Below, in pieces: positions 55,483 through 64,000 of a stretch of 64,000 bases of DNA (positions are counted from its first letter, which is position 1; every line of letters starts with the position of its first letter). This DNA comes from Candidatus Absconditabacteria bacterium (GTDB lineage Bacteria; Patescibacteriota; Gracilibacteria; Absconditabacterales; Absconditicoccaceae). Location: the NCBI GenBank assembly GCA_028685875.1, contig JAQUDD010000001.1, positions 158,209 to 222,208 on the forward strand, in the 5' to 3' direction. The notes under the pieces are model-generated. The model was not told where the DNA came from, did no database searches, and saw nothing but the letters and a program-made list of their open reading frames with translations. Both the position numbers and the translations under genes were made by a program.

Positions 55483-55678
55483 TCCTTTGTTGTTCTGACT
55501 CCTCCAGGATTCCTCATTCTGTCAACCAGGACCTAGTTAAATCAGTATCTCATACAGAATTTCGGGATATTACCTGGAATTTCGGCGTAAAGATTTAGGT
55601 GTTTACTGAATTTTTTCTGAAATATTGGATACCGTATCATTAAAGATTCGGCTCTACATATATACTTTCCCATCAATT

Positions 55679-56977
55679 TAAGGGTAGGGAAGTTTGAACA
55701 TAGATGTCCTGCATATTACAATCAGCTTTTTCTAATTCTTTCCCTTGTTGATTTACAATATCCAGAATCTCTAATTCTCCCATGGATTCAGGGGCTATAT
55801 ACTGTAATTTCATCCCTCTTCTAAGTTCTTCTTTAGGGTTGATTTTGTGGTAGACTTTCCCTGCTTGGGAAATGGTGTTTGGTGTGAAGGTCCCAAAATA
55901 ATTTCTGTTAAAGAGTGGACCTGCGGTTCCGTGTGTGGTGCTAGACCCCCTTTTGTAAAGGGGGGTAGGGGGGATTTCTGTGTTGTCTCGAACCCCCTGC
56001 TCGTTTCACTCGCTTCCCCCCTTCGTAAGGGGGGTAGTCTCTCCATCAGGAAATTCCTTCAAGGGATGAAATAAGAATCCATCCCAATAACTTCTGTGCG
56101 GAATCATATTCACCAGGTTTTTGATATTTCCGTCGATAGGCGTTCCGTTCGCGATCGCGTCTCTGACGTGCTTATAGGCTTTTACGACGGCACTTACATA
56201 AAATTCAGATTTACTTCTTCCTTCAATCTTCATGCTATGAATATGAGGCATAATCTCCTCTAATCTTTCAATCACACACAGGTCCTTCGAGGAGAGAATA
56301 TGCTCGGTTCCTTCGTTATTTTCTACTTCCATAAGCTGTCCTGGTCTGCGTTCTTCTTCAATGTACACTTTATATTTAAATCTGCAGGAATGATTACATT
56401 CTCCTTTATTTCCTGGTCTTCCTCCGAGGTAATCTCCGAGCAAACATCTCCCCGAATAGGTCATACACATCGCTCCATGTACAAAAGCCTCGAGTTCCAC
56501 ATCGGGAACTTCCTTTCTAATCTGAGCGATTTCGTTGATATGGAGTTCGCGAGCGAGCACAATTCTCTTTACTCCCAAATCATACCAAAATTGCACCGCA
56601 GCGCTATTAAGCGTAGTGGTTTGCGTTGAGAGATGCAGGGGAGTATTGGGTAAATATTTTCTAATAATTTGGAAGGTCCCTGGGTCAGAAAAGATAATTG
56701 CGTCAGGATTGACACCAGCGATCCTTTCCACCACATTTTCAAAGACCTTGATATCCATATTTCTTGGAAAGATATTCATCGTGAGGAAGGCTTTCGTTCC
56801 GTTTTGATGCAGTGCATCGACGGTATGTTTGAGTTGATCAAAATTGTATACTTTATTTTGTCTCATTCTGAGCGAAGTAAATGGCACTCAGAGATAGACT
56901 TCTTCGGCACCAAAGGCACTCGCAACGAGCGCTTTATCATGTGAACCCCCTGGGGCTACGATACTAGGAACATTCAT
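55679..56977 (-). CDS. U32-family peptidase / tRNA or prenyl-hydroxylation-type protein
   Basis: A 432-residue U32 family protein. Start at ATG 56977 (MNVPSIVAPGGSHDKALVAS); AEEVYL-Gly-VPFTSLR uses a TGA in the usual VYLGG position. The barrel has TQTTTLNSAAVQFWYDLG, VLARELHINEI and ELEAFVHGAMCMTYSGRCLL with the conserved cysteines; GECNHSCRFKYKV follows. Near residue 285-320 a palindromic coding repeat is inserted. The C-terminal part (LFNRNYFGTF, KINPKEELRRGMKLQYIAP) is the U32 beta domain. Members include TrhP/RlhA-type RNA-hydroxylation factors. The exact substrate is not decidable. Confidence 0.9.
55944..56037 (-). repeat. Palindromic coding repeat, copy 3
   Basis: Sense orientation CCCCCTTACGAAGGGGG, AGCGAGTGAAACGAGCAG, GGGGGTTCGAG, then CCCCCTTTACAAAAGGGGG. 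It is in the U32 coding region, in the same frame as copies 1 and 2 (TPLTKGGSEGNEQ). The Gly between SE and NEQ is a TGA codon inside the repeat. Confidence 0.8.
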
Positions 56978-57085
56978 AGTTGCAATAGATAACTATTAAA
57001 TCTGGTTTAAGCCAGAGCTGAAGTATACAGAATTTCTTCCAGCTTTCAATCAGCTTTTTTTCTTTTCAATAAACTCCTTAAAAAA

Positions 57086-57114
57086 TTGACAATATGGCTT
57101 TCTTCGTCTATAAT
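57086..57114 (+). promoter_or_regulatory. Consensus sigma70 promoter
   Basis: TTGACA (57086-57091), 17-base spacer and TATAAT (57109-57114): a perfect consensus. The transcript would start about 30 bases before the DUF1846 gene. Confidence 0.8.
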
Positions 57115-57151
57115 AAAGGCGGGACTTTTATAGTACAACATACACAAAAAC

Positions 57152-58120
57152 ATGATACAAAAAGGATTTGATTATCAGAAGTATTGTACATCGGCTACTC
57201 AAGCGCTTTTTCAGTTGATTACACGCAATGCTAAAACTTATCTGGAAATTACAGGAGATTTGATTGATCAGTCAAATCTTTCTCGTTTGATTCCTCAGTA
57301 TGCTCCTGATACTTTTAAGAAGATTTTTTCTCCTCTGAAGCAGGATATAGATATTTTGCTTTCTATCAAAGCGCAGGATGTAATAGATAATATTCCAATG
57401 GGAGTTGAACAGAAACCTTTTCGTGATTTTTTGCAGATTTATCTTAAGAAAGTGGAAAACCAGTATGGAGTGAAACCACATATTGTTATTAATTTGATTG
57501 ATATAGAGAATATGTATGACGTGGTATTTAGTTTTGAAACTCATTTTCAGAAGCTAGGATATAGAGTGTGGGAAAAATATAAGATTAAATCTCCTGATCT
57601 TTCTCATTTATTGTCAGAGGAAGGATTTGGAAATGATGATCATATTCCAACAACGAAAAAATTGGTCTTAATCGCAGGATTGACTCCAGAATCAGGGAAA
57701 CTCACTACGGCGATTGCTCAGATGTATTTGGATCAAGATATTTGAATTGATGCACAGTATGCAAAGTGGGAAATCTTGCCAAACTTTTCAGAAACAAGAT
57801 CACATCCTCTCAATGTCATGGCGAGAGCTTCTTATTTAGAAAGGGCGTATCAAGAAGAGTTTGATTCGACTTTAGATCAGCTTGATCTCTATGAGAGAGG
57901 GATTGAGAAGCATGCTTTTCTTCAAAAGGTAATAAAACTTCTAAAGAGACCGATTCCCCAAGAGATTCCGGATTATACTTTGGGTACCTTGGACTATTCT
58001 TGTTTTGATACTGAGGAATTACGTGTTACAGCGAAGTTGTATGTGGAAACTTTTTTGAAAGAAACTGAAGATGAGGAAATTAAGACTTTTCTTCAGGGAC
58101 TTCTTGCGGAATTATCATAG
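57152..58120 (+). CDS. DUF1846 (UPF0371) family protein, short form
   Basis: A 322-residue protein with the features of DUF1846/UPF0371: GFDYQKYCTSATQALFQLI at the N-terminus, HIVINLIDIENMYDV, EEGFGNDDHIPTTKKLVLIAGLTPESGKLTTAIAQMY, and the SHPLNVMARASYLERAY block. One TGA encodes Gly after DQDI. Typical members are about 490-500 residues, so the C-terminal third seems absent. The GxTPESGKLTT loop resembles a nucleotide-binding loop. Function of the family is uncertain. It has a very strong promoter, suggesting high expression. Confidence 0.82.
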
Positions 58121-58142
58121 TTAATTTATTTCACTTTATTAT

Positions 58143-58177
58143 AAAAAAAGCTCCAGAAGTATATTGGGAGCTTTTTT
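58143..58177. terminator. Bidirectional terminator
   Basis: GCTCC...GGGAGC stem with A and T runs on both sides, between the convergent DUF1846 and MFS genes. Confidence 0.85.
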
Positions 58178-58195
58178 AATATATTGTGTAATTTT

Positions 58196-59632
58196 TTATT
58201 GTTTTACATCTGCAACAGGAATACCAAGTTCGTGGATTTCTTGTTCAGCTTTTTTCTCTCCTTCTCCTGCTCTACTTCTATAACGAGAAATCTTTTTGAT
58301 AAAGAGATAACTTCCTAGAGCAAAGACAGCTATTCCTATGCTGATAAAGGAAGTCTGAATTCCAATGAGTGCAACGATTGTTCCAAAACCAAGTGACCCT
58401 GCTATCTCTCAGCTTTTCCCCACAAATTCTTGAGCTCCTGTAATTACTCCTTTGTCTTTCTGGTGGGTATAGCTACTGGTAAGTGCTGAGGTAAGAGGCT
58501 GGAGCATGGCTATCCCAAGGGAAATCCCAAAGGTAAGGATTAAGATCACGATGAAGATTTCTTGGAATCCGAGAAGAACGTAGAGGAAGGACATGAAAAT
58601 TAAGATGATAGAGATGAGTAATTTTTTGTTATATTTATCTCCAAATCTTCCGATAAAAATATTTACAAGGTAGGGGAGTTTCATCACAGCAAATACAATA
58701 GCAATCTGAGAAAGTGAGAGATTATTGACTACTGCTACAATAGGAATAAACAGGAATCCTATGTAATTAAGGAGATTTACAAGAAACTGACTTCCTAGTG
58801 CGCTATAGAGTTTGTGGTTGTAGTTTTTTAGTACGGTAATGATCCTTTTTCGTGGTGTGAAGGAAAAAATCTCTTTAATAAAGCTGATAAGAAATCCTTT
58901 TTTCCCAAAAAATGTTTGAGAAGAATCTTCTCCTTCATCTATTTCATAGAGGAGTGATTTTTCGTATCTTTTGTTTAGTTTTTTTCGTGTTCTGTTGTAT
59001 CCCTTTGATAAGGTGCTCTTGATTTTCTGATCTTGGAGGAGTGAGATGAGTGCAAAGATTGCTACGAAGAAGTACATATACGGAAGTTCGAGATATTTCA
59101 CAAGGAAGGCACTAATTAGAGCTCCGATAATTTGTGCGATATTAAGACTCGAGAAGTAGGCACCGAAAATTTGTGTCTGATTTTTTTTAGATGCATTTTT
59201 CCCATAATAACTGCGATACGTAGTGAAGGTCATTGCGCTTGCGAATCCATTAAGGAGGGTTGCAATAATTAACCATTCTCGCGCCATTCGGAGTCCTGCG
59301 AAAAAGAAGCAGAGTGCTGCTATGACATAGAGTATTTTTCCCAAGAGCAGAATATACTTGATATTTGCATGATCATTCATATTCCCAATCGGGATTGAAA
59401 GCAATAATTTTGCTCCTGAGAGGATGGCACCAATGGCACTGACTCCTCGAGGATTTCCGATGATATGTTGTACGTAAATCGAAAAATAGGTATCTGTTCC
59501 CAATCCTCGTCCAATCATAAACAGAAAGATCGAAAAGGAGACAAATCTGATTTTTAGGGGAATTTTATTTCCAAATTGTTGGAATTTCTTTTTTCGTTTT
59601 GTGGTGCTTTTGTTTGTTTTTTTCTGTGGCAT
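58196..59632 (-). CDS. MFS transporter
   Basis: A 478-residue membrane protein with about twelve hydrophobic segments and a long basic central loop (residues 200-245, with SLLYEIDEGEDSSQ), typical of the two-bundle MFS fold. N-terminal basic tail MPQKKTNKSTTKRKKKFQQF. GIFVQ-type conserved motif A is weak (GNMNDHANIKY in loop 2-3). One TGA encodes Gly in FVGKS-Gly-EIAG. A drug, sugar or nucleotide exporter/importer is possible; the substrate is unknown. Surrounded by terminators, so monocistronic. Confidence 0.87.
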
Positions 59633-59658
59633 GATATCTTACTTTCCTTCGTTTAAAT

Positions 59659-59695
59659 TAAAAAACCCACTATAAGTATAGTGGGAATTCTTTTT
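59659..59695 (-). terminator. Terminator of the cysteine-rich repeat gene A
   Basis: CCCACTATA/TATAGTGGG with a T run on the minus strand, about 65 bases past the stop at 59760. Confidence 0.8.
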
Positions 59696-59759
59696 TTTGC
59701 AAAAGATTATATTGTGATTATGTCCTTACATGCTGTGGTATATGGCAGTATCATCCTTT

Positions 59760-62078
59760 TTATCTATAAGCCCAGCTATTCCCCTGAGATAATCCAGAAG
59801 TTGTGATTATTCAACCACTATCCCTTACAGTTAGCCGACATCGTTGATCAGAAGAACATAGAATGTAAAGTTTAACACCTGCGTAGTTTGATAAACTAAC
59901 ATTTGAAACAAAACATTCTCCTACATCTGGATCTGATCATCCATTATAAGTAGTGGAAGAACAGCTGCTTTTTATTCCTTGTTTTGTCCCAAGTTTTAGG
60001 AGAGAGGATCCATCTCCATGGAAGTCATAATATACTCCATCCGCCTCCCATTCAAAAGGTTTTCCATATCGGTCTACTTTGTATCTTGTACTTCAACCTC
60101 CTCCGCCACCACTACTTCATGAGGATGAAATAGTTAGTATATTTGATTCAGCTTCTAGTCATCAGCTACAATATAGTTTTGCTTGCAACCACCAACTTCA
60201 CGATAGTGCCATAGAAGAGATATTTCTAGGAGATGATGTACCTCCATAATACCCATAAGATCCTCGAGTTGATCCATTTGAGGAGGCTCTAAATGCCAAT
60301 GTATTTCATGTCGAGACGCTAAAGGTTACCATTCCTTCACTATAACTAAGAAGTACTGGTGCAGGACAAGACTCTACTGTCCACTGTGCATAATACGTTA
60401 CATTGCTAGTTATCACCCTAGATGTAGTGATTTGTGATCCCCCACTTGTTGCTGTATACCATCCATTGAAGGTATATCCTGCACGAGTAGGAGCTGTTGG
60501 AAGTGTTCCTACAGCTTGACCGTCTTGTACTGTTTTTGTAGTTGGACTATGTCCAGATCCTCCATTTCCATTGAAAGTCACCGTTCTATTAAGTACTGTC
60601 CACTGTGCATAGTACGTTACGTTAGCATTTACCACTGTAGATGCAGTAACCTGTGATCCCCCACTTGCTGCTGTATACCATCCATTGAAGGTATATCCTG
60701 CACGAGTAGGACTTGTTGGTAGCGTTCCTACAGGTTGGCCGCTTTGTATTGTTTTCGTAGTTGGACTATGTCCAGATCCTCCATTTCCATTGAAGGTTAC
60801 TATTTTTGTGTCGGCAACACAACTGCTACCATTCCAAGTGTAGTTGGTTGCACAGGTATATCTACATGCTGTAGTTGAAGCTGTTGTATTGTAACTTGTT
60901 GTATTCGCTGGTGTCCATGCGCTTCCGTTCCATGTTTGTGTAATACTTGATACCGTATTCCATATCGTATTTGCTGGTTTCGTTGCACAGGACTCTGTTC
61001 TCGTACTAGCAACACAACTGCTACCATTCCAAGTGTAGTTGGCTGCACAGGTATATCTACATGCTGTAGTTGAAGCTGTCGTATTGTAACTTGTTGTATT
61101 CGCTGGTGTCCATGCACTTCCGTTCCATGTTTGTGTAACACTTGATACTGTATTCCATACCGTATTTGCTGGTTTCGTTGCACAGGACTGTGTTCTTGTA
61201 TTGGCTATGCAACTACTTCCGTTCCAAGTGTAGTTCGTATTACAGGTATATTGACAGATTCCTGGTGTTGTGCTTGAGGTATACGCCCAATTATTGGTCG
61301 GTGTCCAAGCAGTACCATTTCGCGTTTGTGTATATGTAGAAGCTCCCTTTGTGGTATTCGCTGGAGCTGTCCCTCCACAAGTTGCACTTCCTGTACTGGC
61401 AGTACAAGCGCTACCATTCCAAGTATAGTTCGTATTACACTTAAATTGACAGGCACCTGGGGTGCTATTTGAAGTATATGTTCGGCTACTGGTCGGTGTC
61501 CAAGCAGTACCATTTCGCGTTTGTGTATATGTAGAAGCTCCCTTTGTGGTATTCGCTGGAGCCGTTCCTCCACAAGTTGCTGATTGTGTATTAATAACAC
61601 AGCTACTTCCGTTCCAAGTGTAGTTCGTATTACACTTAAATTGACAGGCAGCTGGGGTGGTATTTGAAGTATATGTTCGGCTACTGGTTGGCGTCCATGC
61701 ACTACCATTTCGTGTTTGTGTATATGTAGAGGCTCCCTTCGTGGTATTCGCTGGAGCCGTTCCTCCACAACTTGCTGATTGTGTGCTGGCGCTACAAGTG
61801 TTACCGTTCCAAGTGTAATTGCTTGCACAAGTATACTGACAGGTTCCTGGGGTAGTATTTGAAGTATATGTTCGGTTGCTGGTCGGTGTCCATGCACTAC
61901 CATTTCGCGTTTGTGTGTACGTAGAAGCTCCTTTTGTAGTATTCGCTGGAGCCGTTCCTCCACAAGTTGCTGATTGTGTATTAGCTACACAGCTACTTCC
62001 ATTCCAAGTGTAGTTTGTATTACAGCTTACTACCCATGCATTCCAACCACTACAATCCTCTTTGCATCACTTGTTCAT
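59760..62078 (-). CDS. Cysteine-rich tandem-repeat surface protein A, 5' end missing
   Basis: Up to 772 residues in a frame open from just inside the rsmH fragment (ATG 62078, MNK-Gly-CKEDC), with no signal peptide, so the true N-terminus seems lost. It contains about six tandem units of 65-66 residues with the core CNTNYTWNGSSC and PANTTKGASTYTQTRNGSAW. Four are of one type and two of a related type (CATKPANT.WNTVSS). Two InlB/Listeria-Bacteroides-type modules (TVTFNGNGGSGHSP, AGYTFNGWYTA) follow. The C-terminus has a glycine-rich linker (SGGGGGGS) partly written with TGA and a domain of unknown fold. There is no LPXTG. Probably an adhesin or other surface protein. Confidence 0.8.
60300..60815 (-). 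repeat. Two InlB B-repeat-like modules
   Basis: Two near-identical units of about 75 codons: IVTFNGNGGSGHSPTTKT to VTYYAQWT and its neighbour. These modules occur in Gram-positive and Bacteroidota adhesins. Confidence 0.85.
60816..62045 (-). repeat. Tandem 195-198 base cysteine-rich repeats
   Basis: Landmark bases recur at about 61186, 61381, 61576, 61774 and 61971, giving periods of 195-198 bases (65-66 codons). Units differ by scattered substitutions. The unit at 61838-61948 is identical over 111 bases to 63890-64000 in gene B. Confidence 0.9.
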
Positions 62079-62244
62079 CCAGATCACAGGCTATTACCTT
62101 CACTTTTTCTGGATGATGTGTTGCGTAATTGAGAAGATATTCTACATGTCCTCCATGCCCAAAAGTCCCATCAAAATAGTGGAGGAAGTGTATTGGAAGA
62201 TGATCTAGAATCTCTTGTGCAAGAACGGGCTGATGTCTAAGCAT
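62050..62244 (-). pseudogene. rsmH: Truncated rsmH (16S rRNA m4C1402 methyltransferase)
   Basis: Only the first 64 codons of RsmH remain: MLRHQPVLAQEILDHLPIHF, then the SAM-binding FDGTFGHGGHVEYLL and VIACDLDEQVMQRGL, ending at TAG where the sequence turns into the repeat protein A reading frame (a different frame). A functional RsmH is about 300 residues, so this copy is dead as read. Either a rearrangement fused rsmH to the repeat gene or the assembly is mis-joined here. The start at 62244 is chosen over 62289. Confidence 0.8.
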
Positions 62245-62302
62245 AAAGAAGAAAGGGAAAATAAACAGAAACACTCTAATGATTTCCAAAAAAAGAACAA
62301 TA

Positions 62303-62334
62303 TAAAAATAGCCCAGAAATTATAGGCTATTTTC
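62303..62334 (-). terminator. Terminator of repeat gene B
   Basis: AAAATAGCC/GGCTATTTT hairpin ending in T-rich sequence on the minus strand, between the stop of gene B (62394) and the rsmH fragment. Confidence 0.75.
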
Positions 62335-62393
62335 ATTCTCCATTATACCCAAAAAAAATCATATGAATTATTTTACTATTCTAAGTAGTACAA

Positions 62394-64000
62394 TTATTGA
62401 CACCTTCAAGTATTTACATTGAGCACTTCAGGGGCTATACACGCAAGACATTCATTTCCTACCAAAGTCATGCCTGTAGGACATTGTTGATTTTCTCACA
62501 CAGAAGAAGTACATCATCATTTTTCCTGACTCCATATCTGTCCTTTTGTACTATCGCATGCTGGTTTGCAACTTGTAGGGTTTCCGAAGATCTTAGAACT
62601 AGATGAATCTCCAATAAACCCATTTGCACAACTACTACACCATCAAAATCCAGAAGAGGGATATCGATATTCATTAGTTTTACAAGTCGTATAGCATCAT
62701 TCTACCTCATTCCTCGTTGCTTTTGTATATCATTCTCTACATGTCCAAAAACATCAAGAATCTCCTTTTTTATTATCAAATAAAGATTTACTTGCAATAT
62801 AGGTCCAATCTTGGTTCAATGAGGTAGGATTCTGAGTAGTATATACTCAAAATGATACCCCTGTAGGAAGAGCCTTACAGCTCTTCTCTTGTTCCGCCTG
62901 TTTTTCTAAACTCCAACATTGTCGCTGGTTATTCCACCAATATTTATATTTATCCTCCGTACAAGTATAATAACAACCCACAGCATTAGTATTTTTGTTA
63001 TTTTGAAACTCTGTTGGAGTTAGGTATATTGAACTTGGCATCGTACTTCAATTATACAGTTGTCAAGAAGGAATATTATCTATAAATAATGCCAAATTCG
63101 CATCTGAGTTATTGTGGAAACAACTTGTTTTCTGACAACGACCTCGTGGAGCATAATAGAAAGCACCTGGTTCACAAGTATACTGACACTTATTTTCTTG
63201 AGGATTGGAAGAAACATATGTCCACGTTAAGTTTGTGTTAATGGGACGAGAATTTTGAGGGAAAACCGAATAATAATAAGGTTGACTATTTGACACTGCT
63301 CCTGCTGCATTGAGACAATTTCCTAGAGGGAAACATTTCATTTTACCCTCAGTAGAATCCCGTGCAGCAACTAAACCATTTGCACAAAAAGGAGTTGCAA
63401 CACATGTTCTATTTTCTGGATTCCATGTTCCTTCCTTACAAACTAAACATGCAGGTTTTCCTTCCAAATCCACCCCCTTAATATAACCATCATTACACAT
63501 ATATTCACATTTAGCGCTTGTATTCGCAGTTACTAAGGTTGAAGAGGTATTGCTTGATAATCCCGCATTATCTCACGGAATGATACTAGCATTAGCAAAA
63601 CTTCCCTGACAAGAGTAGCTTGGAGTAGTACAAGTATAACATTGTGTTCCCAGTTCTGTAGTTCCTGCTGCTGTTGCTATTTGATCTCACGAACATGATT
63701 TATAGGTTCCTGATGAACAGGTATCACTAAGTGCACGACAACCCGTATAACACGTTAATCCTGAACGAGGGCTTATCGAACTACAAGTTTGACCACTTGG
63801 GATAGAAGAACTGTATCCATAATCTGCACACAGTGTGCTGGCGCTACAAGTGTTACCATTCCAAGTGTAGTTCGTATTACAGGTATATTGACAGGTTCCT
63901 GGGGTAGTATTTGAAGTATATGTTCGGTTGCTGGTCGGTGTCCATGCACTACCATTTCGCGTTTGTGTGTACGTAGAAGCTCCTTTTGTAGTATTCGCTG
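62394..64000 (-). CDS. Cysteine-rich repeat surface protein B, 5' end beyond window
   Basis: A partial gene of at least 535 residues entering from the right edge and ending at TAA 62394-62396. It starts in the window with the same repeat unit as protein A (TPTSNRTYTSNTTPGTCQYTC, then NTNYTWNGNTC) and continues with many Cys-rich EGF-like or cysteine-knot-like segments (CEYMCNDGYIKG, CLVCKEGTWNPENRTC, CQYTCEPGAFYY, CPTGMTLVGNECLAC). About a dozen TGA codons are used, a high density (two adjacent in EK-Gly-Gly-CTSS). Paralogue of gene A. A surface or secreted protein with many disulfides is likely. Confidence 0.85.

Noticed and set aside
61205-61963. 252-residue ORF in another frame of the repeat region
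   Set aside because: Its repeated, His/Gln/Val-rich translation is a frame shadow of the cysteine-rich repeats; the chosen frame keeps Cys spacing and continues into InlB-like modules.
60816-62045. CRISPR array
   Set aside because: The 195-198 base units are fully coding and tandem, with no short direct repeats alternating with unique spacers, and no cas genes nearby.

Overview
The window comes from a member of the Candidate Phyla Radiation that reads UGA as glycine (translation table 25), so Candidatus Absconditabacteria (SR1) or Gracilibacteria (BD1-5/GN02). The evidence is direct. Conserved proteins are interrupted by in-frame TGA exactly where the family has glycine: the EF-Tu C-terminus, residue 2 of ribosomal protein S3, the GxGLAAPQ motif of peptide deformylase, the glycine before the penicillin-binding serine of PBP1, and PPDK, SecY, S8 and MutS. 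Every gene ends in TAA or TAG. Gene models below are read through TGA, so many are longer than a standard-code ORF caller would give. The DNA is AT-rich, ribosomal protein L30 is missing from its usual place, and most genes lack a Shine-Dalgarno sequence.

Layout. 1-1157: 3' part of a secreted subtilisin-like protease (minus strand). 1490-6225: an rRNA locus in the unusual order 23S-5S-16S, with separate processing stems around 23S and 16S and an altered 16S 3' end. 6384-15011: a pilin-like membrane protein, two hypothetical genes (one a lipoprotein), a Bacteroidota-like lipoprotein that looks imported, and a 1568-residue protein of unknown function. 15304-17937: pyruvate phosphate dikinase. 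18176-18424: tRNA-Ile, tRNA-Phe and tRNA-Pro. 18653-31017: tuf followed by the S10-spc ribosomal protein cluster, ending at secY.

31018-38753: a candidate pseudoknotted RNA, a large secreted SGNH-like protein, peptide deformylase, tRNA-Ser, a LysM-CHAP wall hydrolase and a class A penicillin-binding protein. 38797-44025: a methyltransferase, a DEDD-type nuclease, tRNA-Arg, and a three-gene flavinylation/electron-transfer operon (FMN-binding lipoprotein, ApbE, and a ferredoxin-FNR-ferric-reductase-like fusion that has lost its haem histidines). 44025-58198: a VirD4-like ATPase, queA, a CCA-adding-type enzyme, a ferritin-like/VIT1 transporter, mutS, a DinD homologue, a U32 peptidase, a DUF1846 protein and an MFS transporter. 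58196-64000: two cysteine-rich repeat surface proteins flanking a broken rsmH.

The most notable items are the recoding, the disrupted anti-Shine-Dalgarno, the rearranged rRNA order, a palindromic element inserted in the same orientation and frame into three unrelated genes, the haem-less flavin electron-transfer operon, the pseudoknot RNA candidate and the rsmH/repeat-protein junction. Housekeeping genes cover translation, peptidoglycan, tRNA modification and repair. The secreted proteins (protease, wall hydrolase, repeat proteins, lipoproteins, pilin and VirD4-like ATPase) fit a surface-attached, host-dependent life, which is an inference.
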